The position numbers were made by a program, and so were the translations under genes. The notes below the pieces were generated by a model. It saw only the letters and a list, made by a program, of their open reading frames with translations. It was not told where the DNA came from and searched no databases. This document shows, one piece after another, positions 25,201-32,511 of a stretch of DNA of 58,931 nt. Each line of letters begins with the position of its first letter. Positions within the stretch are counted from its first letter, which is position 1. Source of the DNA: Bacteroidales bacterium. GTDB taxonomy: Bacteria > Bacteroidota > Bacteroidia > Bacteroidales > P3. Where the stretch lies: the NCBI GenBank assembly GCA_017962615.1, contig JAGCUZ010000068.1:1-58931 (forward strand). Direction: 5' to 3'.

Positions 25201-26931
25201 AACCTCATGGTGCGCGATTATGATGCAGCGCTACAGTATGTAAGCGACTACTTCATGATGGACTACCGCCGCTTCATCAACAAATATTTCAAGGAAGAAC
25301 GTAAAAGTCAGATAAATCAAAACATCACTCCCGCCAAATACAAGAAGATATTCGGCACACTCTCTGACCGACAACTGGAAATAATCAACGACAAAGACTC
25401 GCGCTATATTGTCGTTGCGGCCGGTCCGGGGAGCGGTAAAACCAGGGTGCTGGTACACAAACTTGCGTCGCTACTGCTTCTTGAAGACGTGAAACACGAG
25501 CAGCTGCTGATGCTCACCTTCTCGAGGGCGGCGGCAACTGAATTCAAGAAACGGCTTATGGATTTGGTCGGCAATGCAGCGCATTTTGTTGATATCAAGA
25601 CCTTCCACTCCTATAGCTTCGACTTGTTGGGCAAACAAGGGTCTCTCGAAGAGGCCGACACCGTTGTGCGGCGTGCGGCAGAGATGATTGAGAACGGCGA
25701 GGTGGAAGCTGCCAAGATAGCCAAGAGTGTACTCGTTATTGACGAGGCTCAGGATATGGGCGTGGATGACTATCGTCTGGTACAGGCACTTATGCAACGT
25801 AATGAGGATATGCGTGTGATTGCCGTGGGCGACGACGACCAAAACATATATGCATTCCGCGGAAGTGACTCGAAATACCTCCAGTCGCTTGTCACCAACC
25901 ATAAGGCGACCTTCTATGAGATGACCGACAACTATAGGTCGGCACAAGCCATTGTGAATGAGGCAAACAGTTTCGTCAGGAAGATACCCAACCGCATGAA
26001 ACACACGCCCATCAAGGCCGTGACGCCGGAAAAAGGAGTTGTGAAGACAATTCCTGCCGGGTCGAGGTTCAACACCAAAAGCTTGACCATCGAAGGCACG
26101 ACGGCCATCCTGACGCGCACCAACGAACAAGCGCTACAGGTGGCCTACCAGCTGGAGCAGCAGGGGATACATGCCCTGTTGGTGCAATCGGGCGGAGGAT
26201 TCCGTTTCATAAACCTTGCCGAGGTGCGCTATTTCGTCAAATACCTCGGACACGACGGGTCCGTCATCAGCAAAGAGACATGGAATGCTGCAAAAGAGCG
26301 TACATGCAGAACATACGCCTCAAGCGGCATGATGCCTGTAATGAAATGCTTCTGGGATGATTACGAACAGATTAACCGCACAATATACCGTAGCGACCTG
26401 CGCCAAGTCTTGCTTGAGAGCGATGTGGAAGACTTTGTTCACATGCAGGGCGACTGTGTCTTTGTGAGCACTATCCACAAAGCAAAAGGCCGCGAGTTTG
26501 ACACAGTACACCTCTTTGTGTCGGAACCCGACAATGCCGACCCCGACGACCTGCGCACTATATATGTCGGCCTCACACGCGCCCGCCGCAATCTGTACAT
26601 ATATCATCAGCCCGAATTAGACAATACAAACATATCCATCAGTCTTAGTCTGCGCGACGTGTGGCTTGACTATTTCAAGGAGCGCAAGAGATGTGTTCTG
26701 CAACTTCGCAGCGGCGACCCACTAAAGTACAACAACGGATATCTTTTATCGCAAAATGGCGACAATATAGCGTGTTTATCAAGGGCAAGGCGAGAACAGA
26801 TGGAAGAGCTCCAGAAGAAGGGCTACCGTGTGGTCAGCGCCACGGTTAGCTATATACTTGCCTGGCGTCCCCGCGAAGAGCCTCAGGAGGTTGCCGTTTG
26901 CCTCGCAAATCTATATTTGAGAAAAACGTGA
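22252..26931 (+). CDS. Exonuclease-like / RecQ helicase / UvrD helicase fusion
   Basis: The 1559-residue protein fuses three modules. Residues about 1-110 resemble a DEDD 3'-5' exonuclease domain (FIDTEVG, then GHNIIQFDLKY and NNPVNDAKKAKDLF). Residues about 270-620 are a RecQ-type SF2 helicase: TGGGKS with Lys293, DEAH at 391-394, SCFTATAK, ATSAFGMGVDKKDV and YIQEAGRAGRD. A helical/winged-helix middle follows. Residues about 1040-1460 are a UvrD/Rep-type SF1A helicase: GPGSGKT with Lys1063, DEAQ at 1164-1167, GDDDQNIYAFRG, DNYRSAQAIV, STIHKAKGREF and YVGLTRARRNLYI. Motifs of both helicases look intact, so both should be active. Likely role: DNA repair or recombination, or perhaps defence. 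It stands alone with its own promoter. Confidence 0.9.
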   Translation: MIAFIDTEVGFQDKEAKDFGIVREDGITLHTHSLGKFQQFVYECEYICGHNIIQFDLKYTNIKGKHTYIDTLPLSPLLFPNKPYHRLVKDDKLQVDELNNPVNDAKKAKDLFYDELEAWKRLSKPEQEILYQLLNDKEEFGGFFKYVGYTPQIQSSFLGRLLSSKPETCALIASEYHGKICDNANLGKLVASYPIELAFALAIIGANDIMSITPAWVQRTYPYVSEVMNLLRNTSCGECEYCRNQLDAHKGLRDFFGYNEFRIFDGRKMQEEAVEAAIQGESLLTIFPTGGGKSLTFQLPALMAGRNMHGLTVVISPLLSLMKDQVDNLAERGISDAVTINGLLDPIERASAVQQVADGSANLLYIAPEMLRSNTIERLLLGRNVVRFVIDEAHCFSAWGQDFRVDYFYIGDFIRKLQEQKHQQQPIAVSCFTATAKQKVITDICDYFSQKLDLKLRVFAASSERKNLHYTVIHSDTNEDKYNRLRSIILSRNCPTIVYVSRTKLTKELADHLCADGIMARPFNGRMEAVDKIRNQDAFMNNDIQVIVATSAFGMGVDKKDVGLVVHYDISDSLESYIQEAGRAGRDPSTEAECYVLYADSDLDKHFLLLNSTKLSISEIQQVWKAIKDLTQQRPIVSCSALDIVRKAGWGDEVFDISTRVSAAVAALENAGFIERGNNTPHIFATGITVGNMSEASQRIARSALFDDNTRKVATKVIGSLISRRATIRNDDEAESRVDYLADMLGLTKEDVIRSINLMRQEGILADSHDMLAGLPKINTQRELKNTLQLERFLLTKLTEGTRELNYKELNEEAQSQGMSFCNIKRIRTLLYFLYLKGYVWKEEHTAAGSVRVSLQVDAVIAKQRFERRAGLCQFIVKTLSTLKEEKESTYIPFSMIDLLKRHNSLQLTVAEPSTIADMEEALLFLCKNELLRIEGGFMVLYNTMLLKRKVEKKVRYTKENYRMLDEFYKQRIQQIHIVGEYANLMVRDYDAALQYVSDYFMMDYRRFINKYFKEERKSQINQNITPAKYKKIFGTLSDRQLEIINDKDSRYIVVAAGPGSGKTRVLVHKLASLLLLEDVKHEQLLMLTFSRAAATEFKKRLMDLVGNAAHFVDIKTFHSYSFDLLGKQGSLEEADTVVRRAAEMIENGEVEAAKIAKSVLVIDEAQDMGVDDYRLVQALMQRNEDMRVIAVGDDDQNIYAFRGSDSKYLQSLVTNHKATFYEMTDNYRSAQAIVNEANSFVRKIPNRMKHTPIKAVTPEKGVVKTIPAGSRFNTKSLTIEGTTAILTRTNEQALQVAYQLEQQGIHALLVQSGGGFRFINLAEVRYFVKYLGHDGSVISKETWNAAKERTCRTYASSGMMPVMKCFWDDYEQINRTIYRSDLRQVLLESDVEDFVHMQGDCVFVSTIHKAKGREFDTVHLFVSEPDNADPDDLRTIYVGLTRARRNLYIYHQPELDNTNISISLSLRDVWLDYFKERKRCVLQLRSGDPLKYNNGYLLSQNGDNIACLSRARREQMEELQKKGYRVVSATVSYILAWRPREEPQEVAVCLANLYLRKT

Positions 26932-27017
26932 TGCTAAACAAGGCATAACGAGTTCGCCGAAGATGCTGTTCCCGGACGGGCGGCGTTGCGGAAACGACAT
27001 GGCTTTGTGAGAAATAT

Positions 27018-27048
27018 TTTGCGGTATCGTATTTTTTTTGTAAATTTG
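27018..27048 (+). promoter_or_regulatory. Promoter of the POT transporter gene
   Basis: TTTG (27018-27021), a 19-base spacer and TAAATTTG (27041-27048) exactly match the Bacteroidota promoter pattern, about 70 bases before the ATG at 27119. Confidence 0.82.
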
Positions 27049-27118
27049 CATAATATTATCCATTGCATTTTATAGCCGATATATCATTAAATTAATTATA
27101 AATCAAAACATTACAATT

Positions 27119-28798
27119 ATGGAGTTTATCACAAAACTGTGGAATGCCAACACCCCGCTGTTCATGCTCATTGCGGGTTTGATTGTTGTCACTCCGTTCA
27201 TTATCTTCTATGTGCGCAAGGCACTACAGGAGCATCCCAAGGGGCTTATCCCCGCTGCACTGAGCAACATGGGCGAGCGTTTCGGCTACTACATCATGAA
27301 CGCCGTGCTGTCGCTGTTCATCTGCTCGAAGTTCGGTGTGTCGGACACTGCCGCCGGCATCATGTTCGCCATCTTCTACTTCCTCATCTATGTGCTCTCG
27401 CTGCCCGGCGGTATCATTGCCGACCGCACACAGAACTACAAGAAGACCATCATCACCGGTATCATTGTGATGGCCATAGGCTACTGCATCCTCTCGGTGC
27501 CCGTGTTCAGCGGCCACGGCTTCTCGTGGGTCATGGTGCTAACAATGTGCGCACTGGTGATGATTGCCTGCGGTAACGGTCTGTTCAAGGGCAACCTGCA
27601 GGCCGTGGTGGGCCAGCTGTACGACGACTTCGAGGCCGAGGCTGCCAAGAAGGGTCCCGAGGCTCTGGCCAAGGCCAAAGAGAAACGCGACTCCGGCTTC
27701 CAGATTTTCTATGTGTTCATCAACATCGGCGGTGTCGTTGCTCCGTTCATCGCTCCTATCATCCGCAACTGGTGGCTCGGCGTGCACGGCATGACCTACA
27801 GCGCCCAGCTGCCCAAGCTGTGCCACAACTATGTTGCCGGCAACATGCAGGGCAACGAGATGGAAATCCTCACCAACCTCACCCAGCAGTATCCTGAGGC
27901 CGCCAACGACCTCGGCGCTTTCTGCGACAACTACATCACGGTGTTCAACACCAGCGTGCACTTCGCCTTCATCGCCTCGGTGCTGGCAATGCTCATCTCT
28001 CTCACTATCTTCCTCTGCACCAAGAAGAACCTGCCCAATCCCGTTAAGAAGGCCTCTACCAGCACTGCCGACCATGAGAAGGCTGCTGACAACATGAGCC
28101 GCGAGGAGCGCGAGGCACTGGCCAAGGATGTCAAGCAGCGTATGGCCGGTCTTTATGCCGTGCTCGGCGTGTGCGTCTTCTTCTGGTTCGCATTCCATCA
28201 GAACGGCGAGTCGCTTGCCTTCTTTGCCCGCGACTTCGTCAACACCAGCTCCATCCCGCCAGAGATTATGCAGTGCATCAACCCGTTCTTCGTCATCGTG
28301 CTCACCCCGATTATAATGTGGCTCTTCGCCTCCTTTGCACGCAAGGGCAAAGAGGTGTCGACCCCCAAGAAGATTGCCTTCGGTATGGGCATTGCCGCCT
28401 GCGCTTACCTGTTCCTCATGCTGCTCTGCTCCGCCCTCGGATACCCCGCTCCCGGCGAGTTCCTCAACAATCCCGATGCCGACGGCTTGAGAGTTGGTCC
28501 GTGGGCTCTGATTGTCACCTACTTCTTCCTCACCGTGGCCGAGCTGTTCATCAGCCCGCTGGGCTTGAGCTTCGTGTCGAAGATTGCCCCGAAGCATATC
28601 CAGGGTATCTGCCAAGGTCTGTGGCTCAGCGCCACCGCCATCGGCAACCTGCTTATCCTCCTCGGACCGGTACTGTACAACGGTATGCCCAAGCTGTGGA
28701 TGTGCTGGCTGGTGTTCCTGGTTATCTGCGCCATTGCCATGCTCGTCATGTTCGGCATGCTGAAATGGCTGGAGCGCATCACCTCCGAGCAACAGTAA
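27119..28798 (+). CDS. POT-family proton-dependent oligopeptide transporter
   Basis: The 559-residue inner-membrane MFS protein has about 12-14 membrane segments. Family marks: SNMGERFGYYIMNAVLSLF (the ExxER-type first helix, here GERFGYY), LPGGIIADRTQNYKK, GNGLFKGNLQAVVGQLYDD and SGFQIFYVFINIGGVVAPF (the PTR2 FYxxINxG motif). These symporters take up di- and tripeptides with protons. That matches the S46 dipeptidyl-peptidase also encoded in the window, which would supply dipeptides. A cytoplasmic charged stretch with EREALAKDVKQRMAG separates the two halves. A terminator lies at 28825-28865, inside the 3' end of convergent comEC. Confidence 0.93.
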   Translation: MEFITKLWNANTPLFMLIAGLIVVTPFIIFYVRKALQEHPKGLIPAALSNMGERFGYYIMNAVLSLFICSKFGVSDTAAGIMFAIFYFLIYVLSLPGGIIADRTQNYKKTIITGIIVMAIGYCILSVPVFSGHGFSWVMVLTMCALVMIACGNGLFKGNLQAVVGQLYDDFEAEAAKKGPEALAKAKEKRDSGFQIFYVFINIGGVVAPFIAPIIRNWWLGVHGMTYSAQLPKLCHNYVAGNMQGNEMEILTNLTQQYPEAANDLGAFCDNYITVFNTSVHFAFIASVLAMLISLTIFLCTKKNLPNPVKKASTSTADHEKAADNMSREEREALAKDVKQRMAGLYAVLGVCVFFWFAFHQNGESLAFFARDFVNTSSIPPEIMQCINPFFVIVLTPIIMWLFASFARKGKEVSTPKKIAFGMGIAACAYLFLMLLCSALGYPAPGEFLNNPDADGLRVGPWALIVTYFFLTVAELFISPLGLSFVSKIAPKHIQGICQGLWLSATAIGNLLILLGPVLYNGMPKLWMCWLVFLVICAIAMLVMFGMLKWLERITSEQQ

Positions 28799-28804
28799 AC
28801 CCAA

Positions 28805-30415
28805 TTACTCTATAAGAGAAAGGACATCAGGCGACGGCTGCGCGACAGTCGTCGCCTGATGTTTTACGTTTATATATTTGGCCACCACAACAAGTATCGC
28901 GCCCAGCAGCCATGTCATCGGGAGGGTCATGTAAATGCCGTCGACCACTGCGTGAGGGAGCTGCGAGACCCATCGCGTGACAGCGCCCACGCCGTCGAGC
29001 TCAAGGGCTACAAGGCGCGAGAAAAGGGTTCCCAACAGGTTGCTGTCGACAAAGACGGCCAAAGCCAACGCGGTGCCAAGCAGCAGTCCGGCAAAGGGCA
29101 CCACTATAAGGTTGGCTATCAAGAAATAGACTGGCAGCTGATGGAAGTAATACACAATCAACGGCATTGTAGCCACCTGTGCGGCAATGCTCACGCAGGT
29201 GAACTCCCACACCTTGACGAGCACCTTTGCCGGCAATCCTCGCCAGCCGTCGCGCAACTTGACGAATGGCAGATGCATAAGCGGCCGTGCAGCGGCGATG
29301 CCGAACACCGCGCTGTATGAGAGCTGGAAGCCTATGGCAAAGAGCACGCCGGGATTGATAAGTAGCAACAGCAAGGCTGATATACACAGGTTGTTATAGA
29401 TGTTGTAGCTGTCGAATAGGTTGCGTCCTATCACCATAAGCGAGAACATCAATCCCGCCCGCATGGCCGACGGTGCCGCACCAGTGAGCAGCACAAAGCA
29501 CCACACGCCAGATAGCTGCACGACGCTTTTCAGTATCATGAGTCCCTTGCGGCGTCCAGCCCAGCAGAAAACGAGGCCGAGCAGCCATGCCACCACGCCT
29601 ACATGAAGTCCCGACACACAGAGCAGATGAGCTATGCCGGCACACTGGAACCGCTGCCGCGTTGCTTCGTCGACGGCCTCGTCCCATCCCAGGAGCATGG
29701 CTTCGGCTATGCCCTCCTGCTCGCGGCTAAGGCCTGCACGCTCGATACGGACCATCATCCTGCCGCGCAGCGAGGAGAACCAACGCTGCACCGAAGCTTC
29801 GCCACCGCCGACGACTACAAAACTGGAACTGTCGACATAACACTGGCGCTCGATGCCTTTGCGGTGCAAGTAGCGCCGGTAGTTGAAGCCGTCGTACCCC
29901 AACGAGTCGGACGGTACGCGAGGTACGCCACGGGCCACGACGCGCTGCCCCACCTGAAGAGATGCCGCCTCGCGGCTTTTCTGGAAGAAACACATCATGC
30001 GTCCGCTGCACGGCTGCCAGAGGCCACAGGAATCGGTCATGGCGCACACGTCGACAACCACTTTGAACGACTTCCTGCCCGGGAGCGGCGTCTCGCGCAC
30101 CACGCCCTCGAAGGAGCGCTGGTCGGCCCATGTGGCTTCGGCAGGGCACCAACGGGCGTACCTGTCGGGCTGTCGCTCGGGTGCACGCGACAGCATGGAG
30201 GCGTAACCAGTCAGCAGCACTGCCACGGCAAGAAGCGGCATAGCAACCCTCATAAAACCGTTTTTGGAGCCACGCAGACACACCATTGCGACACATACGG
30301 CCAACAACACCGCCGCACCCGTCACAGCCACCCAGAGGGGTAAAAACGGCCACCAGTCGGCAATCAGGATGCCTAACGACAGCGGGATGACGAGTCTGGT
30401 TACCGGAGCATTCAT
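28805..30415 (-). CDS. comEC: ComEC/Rec2-family competence protein
   Basis: The 536-residue membrane protein has an N-terminal DUF4131-like part (about 1-200, two to three hydrophobic segments then a beta-rich domain) and the Competence domain. Signatures: AHLLCVSGLHVGVVAWLLG, TGAAPSAMRAGLMFSL and FQLSYSAVFGIAAARP. Family members form the inner-membrane channel for single-stranded DNA during transformation. The C-terminal metallo-beta-lactamase-like domain of longer ComEC proteins is absent; the protein ends shortly after the last membrane segments. I use the ATG at 30415 (MNAPVTRLVIPL), because the frame upstream runs through the tRNA terminator. The 3' end overlaps the terminator of the convergent POT gene. 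Confidence 0.9.
   Translation of the reverse strand: MNAPVTRLVIPLSLGILIADWWPFLPLWVAVTGAAVLLAVCVAMVCLRGSKNGFMRVAMPLLAVAVLLTGYASMLSRAPERQPDRYARWCPAEATWADQRSFEGVVRETPLPGRKSFKVVVDVCAMTDSCGLWQPCSGRMMCFFQKSREAASLQVGQRVVARGVPRVPSDSLGYDGFNYRRYLHRKGIERQCYVDSSSFVVVGGGEASVQRWFSSLRGRMMVRIERAGLSREQEGIAEAMLLGWDEAVDEATRQRFQCAGIAHLLCVSGLHVGVVAWLLGLVFCWAGRRKGLMILKSVVQLSGVWCFVLLTGAAPSAMRAGLMFSLMVIGRNLFDSYNIYNNLCISALLLLLINPGVLFAIGFQLSYSAVFGIAAARPLMHLPFVKLRDGWRGLPAKVLVKVWEFTCVSIAAQVATMPLIVYYFHQLPVYFLIANLIVVPFAGLLLGTALALAVFVDSNLLGTLFSRLVALELDGVGAVTRWVSQLPHAVVDGIYMTLPMTWLLGAILVVVAKYINVKHQATTVAQPSPDVLSLIE
28825..28865 (+). terminator. Terminator of the POT gene, inside the comEC 3' end
   Basis: CATCAGGCGACG ... 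CGTCGCCTGATG pairs over 12 bp, with a further CTG/CAG after one mismatch, and is followed by TTTT on the plus strand. On the minus strand no T-tract follows. The hairpin is coding sequence for the last residues of comEC. Confidence 0.85.
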
Positions 30416-30433
30416 AATCAAGTAGCGGTTTAG

Positions 30434-30476
30434 CCTTAAAAACAACAAAGCCTGCAACTATTGTGTTGCAGGCTTT
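30434..30476 (-). terminator. Terminator after tRNA-His
   Basis: On the minus strand the 12-bp perfect stem AAAGCCTGCAAC/GTTGCAGGCTTT with a 6-nt loop is followed by GTTGTTTTT. It begins one base after the tRNA 3' end, so it separates the tRNA from comEC. Confidence 0.92.
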
Positions 30477-30477
30477 G

Positions 30478-30552
30478 GGTGGGAGGTGGGGTTCGAACCC
30501 ACGACCTTCGGATCCACAATCCGGCACTCTAACCAGCTGAGCTACGCCCACC
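30478..30552 (-). tRNA. tRNA-His (GTG)
   Basis: The cloverleaf folds with anticodon GTG in the loop TTGTGGA, D-stem GCTC/GAGT, and T-arm GTGGG-TTCGAAC-CCCAC. The extra G at -1 pairs with C73, the tRNA-His identity element. The CCA end is not encoded. The acceptor stem has a C-U opposition at 6:67, and the anticodon stem has C-A at 27:43, so it is slightly imperfect but recognisable. Confidence 0.95.
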
Positions 30553-30758
30553 GTGTAAGTTCTCCTTAGGGCGGAAAACTTTTGCAAAAGTACAATTATT
30601 TTTTCAATTAGCCAAAATAATTTTCTCAAGAGCCTTGAATACGCACCACATCAGCCTATATATTAGCCATATACAATTTTGGCTTTATGGGTGTAACTTG
30701 CCCGTCACCGACGCGATAACCCGCCTGCAAGGCGGCAGGAAACGTGAAAATTGATGCC

Positions 30759-31370
30759 TTAATACAGCTTGTTCAATGCTGCCTGCAACGACATTATCAC
30801 GCCACGCGACGTGTAGGTTGCACCGCTCACCACATCGACTTTCTTCTTTGCGGCTTTCTTGGCCGGCTGTCCGTTCCACGACTCAAGGAGTCCTGCCGCC
30901 TTGACCTTCTGCACATAGCCTGGCGTGTCGCTGTTTTTAAGCATCTCCACCGCAATAATCACCTCTTTGGTGTTGAGGGCAATCATCACGGGGGTCTCGC
31001 CCATGTAGCCTTTTATGCCGTCGCTTGCAGGCTTGGAATAGACGGCATAGCCGAGCAGGACGCCTTTGGCATCGTATACCTCGGTCCACTTGGCGCTTTG
31101 CTTGACCGACTTTGCCGAGGGGAACGCATTGGTTATCTCGACGGGCAAGCCGTTGGACGGGGCTTGGCTTACAGCCTGACCGTGATGGGCACAGTGGCCG
31201 CCGTTGGCATGGGGACAGCCGCCGTGATTGTGGCCGCACTGATGCTGGGCCTGTGTCTGGGCTGCAGGTTTCTGCGCCGAGGCGGCCTTGTTCTGCGAAG
31301 GCTGCTGAGCCATTGTGAAACCAACCGAAAGCAAACCTATAAATAATGCTATACTGAGTATCTTCTTCAT
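30759..31370 (-). CDS. Exported FMN-binding domain protein with His/Cys-rich segment
   Basis: The 203-residue protein has a signal peptide (MKKILSIALFIGLLSVGFTMAQ; start at 31370, since the upstream extension is not signal-like). It has a low-complexity Gln/Ala linker, then a His/Cys-rich segment (QCGHNHGGCPHANGGHCAHH) that could bind metal. The C-terminal FMN_bind domain ends DVVSGATYTSRGV. SGATxT is the site where ApbE attaches FMN covalently, probably at Thr187. Such domains occur in RnfG, NqrC and periplasmic electron carriers. rnfA lies two genes upstream on the same strand, so a role in extracytoplasmic electron transfer is plausible but not shown. A terminator separates it from the small lipoprotein. 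Confidence 0.85.
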   Translation of the reverse strand: MKKILSIALFIGLLSVGFTMAQQPSQNKAASAQKPAAQTQAQHQCGHNHGGCPHANGGHCAHHGQAVSQAPSNGLPVEITNAFPSAKSVKQSAKWTEVYDAKGVLLGYAVYSKPASDGIKGYMGETPVMIALNTKEVIIAVEMLKNSDTPGYVQKVKAAGLLESWNGQPAKKAAKKKVDVVSGATYTSRGVIMSLQAALNKLY

Positions 31371-31397
31371 TATATTAGGGAATTTAATTAACGAGTA

Positions 31398-31424
31398 TAA
31401 AAAAGGCCGACTCATGAGCCGGCC
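31398..31424 (-). terminator. Terminator after the small lipoprotein gene
   Basis: On the minus strand GGCCGGC/GTCGGCC with a 6-nt loop (31424-31405) is followed by a run of T (TTTTTTAT). It ends the lipoprotein transcript before the FMN-binding protein gene. Confidence 0.85.
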
Positions 31425-31447
31425 CTTTTACCTTGTTGAATAATAAA

Positions 31448-31645
31448 TTATTCAGCAACTGTTGCCTCGACGGGAGCCTCCTCAGCGGGAGTCTCGACGG
31501 CGGTGCTGTCCATAACCTCACTGACCTGCTCCTCAACGACGGTGGTCTCAGCGGGAGTGGTGTCCTCAGCGGGCTCAGTAGCATTGTTGCAAGCTGCAAA
31601 AGCAAACATACCGGCAACAGCTAATAAAAACATTACTTTTTTCAT
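31448..31645 (-). CDS. Small acidic lipoprotein
   Basis: The 65-residue protein starts with a lipoprotein signal (MKKVMFLLAVAGMFAFAAC, lipobox FAAC). The mature part is almost only Glu, Thr, Val, Ala, Pro and Ser (EPAEDTTPAETTVVEE and similar), so it is probably disordered. I do not recognise a family. Similar short acidic lipoproteins are common and abundant in Bacteroidales, but the role is unknown. It has its own promoter (31695-31702) and terminator (31398-31424), so it is a single-gene unit. Confidence 0.75.
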   Translation of the reverse strand: MKKVMFLLAVAGMFAFAACNNATEPAEDTTPAETTVVEEQVSEVMDSTAVETPAEEAPVEATVAE

Positions 31646-31694
31646 TTCCTTTAAATTTTAAAAAAATTATCTATTAATAGTTTGAATCACGCGG

Positions 31695-31702
31695 CAAAAG
31701 TA
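31695..31702 (-). promoter_or_regulatory. -7 element for the small lipoprotein gene
   Basis: On the minus strand TACTTTTG matches TAnnTTTG, 50 bases before the start codon at 31645. The -33 region is only a T-rich stretch without a clear TTTG. Confidence 0.5.
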
Positions 31703-31882
31703 CTACAAATAACAATAACTGTGGAAAAAAAAATCTAAAAAAAACTTAAACGCATACCTTTACCACTGATTTACAACACTTTTACATAAGCCGTACTTAT
31801 GCAAAATATTGTGTGTCGGACCGTTATTCTGACATCAAACAGACCCGTTTTCCGGAATTTTGGGGGTGTTGTTGCGATAAAT

Positions 31883-32473
31883 TTACGGAAGTGGCACTAA
31901 CCCATTGAAACCCAGGAAGGCCATGGCTAAAATACCTGCCGTGACCAGGGCGATGGGAACACCTTTCATACCCTTGGGCACGCCCGTGAGTTCCATCTGC
32001 TCGCGGATGCCTGCGAATATGACAAGCGCCAGCGTGAAGCCGATGGCAATGCCGGTGGCGTAGATGATGCTCTGACCCAGGTTCATGCCTTTCTGTATCA
32101 CGTTGATGGCCACGCCGAGCACGGCGCAGTTGGTGGTGATCAGCGGCAGGAAGACGCCCAGCGCCTGATAGAGCGACGGCGCAATCTTCTTGAGGATAAT
32201 CTCAACCATCTGCACAAGACCTGCTATGACCAGAATATAGGCGATGGTCTGCAGATAGGTCAACCCCAGCGGGTCGAGGATATAGACGTAAAGCAGATAG
32301 GTGACCAGCGTTGCGAGGAGCATGACAAAAAGCACCGCAGCGCCCATGCCTACAGAACTCTTCACATCTTTCGACACGCCCAGGAAGGGGCAGATGCCGA
32401 GGAACTGTGACAGGACAACGTTGTTGACGAATATTGCGCCGATAATCAGTGCAAAAATCCCGATTCCTTCCAT
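31883..32473 (-). CDS. rnfA: RnfA/RsxA-like subunit of the Rnf electron transport complex
   Basis: The 196-residue protein has six hydrophobic segments. Family marks: FVNNVVLSQFLGICPFLGVSK near the N-terminus, LQTIAYILVIAGLVQMVEII, LGVFLPLITTNCAVLGVA and FAGIREQMELTGVP. The closely matching E. coli RsxA pattern (VNNFVL.KFLG.CPF.GVSK) separates RnfA from RnfE and NqrD/E. Rnf complexes couple ferredoxin:NAD+ electron transfer to ion movement. Here the gene follows the carboxyltransferase gene by only 38 bases, and no rnfB, C, D, G or E is in the window, so it is separated from its usual operon. It could also be a paralogue serving another redox complex. Confidence 0.88.
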   Translation of the reverse strand: MEGIGIFALIIGAIFVNNVVLSQFLGICPFLGVSKDVKSSVGMGAAVLFVMLLATLVTYLLYVYILDPLGLTYLQTIAYILVIAGLVQMVEIILKKIAPSLYQALGVFLPLITTNCAVLGVAINVIQKGMNLGQSIIYATGIAIGFTLALVIFAGIREQMELTGVPKGMKGVPIALVTAGILAMAFLGFNGLVPLP

Positions 32474-32511
32474 ATTACAATTTGTTTTAAGTTATTGTTT
32501 CTAAATACATT

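Noticed and set aside
30415..30457. Longer comEC start with MQALLFLRLNRYLI
   Set aside because: This extension translates the tRNA terminator hairpin region; the ATG at 30415 begins at the normal membrane-protein N-terminus.
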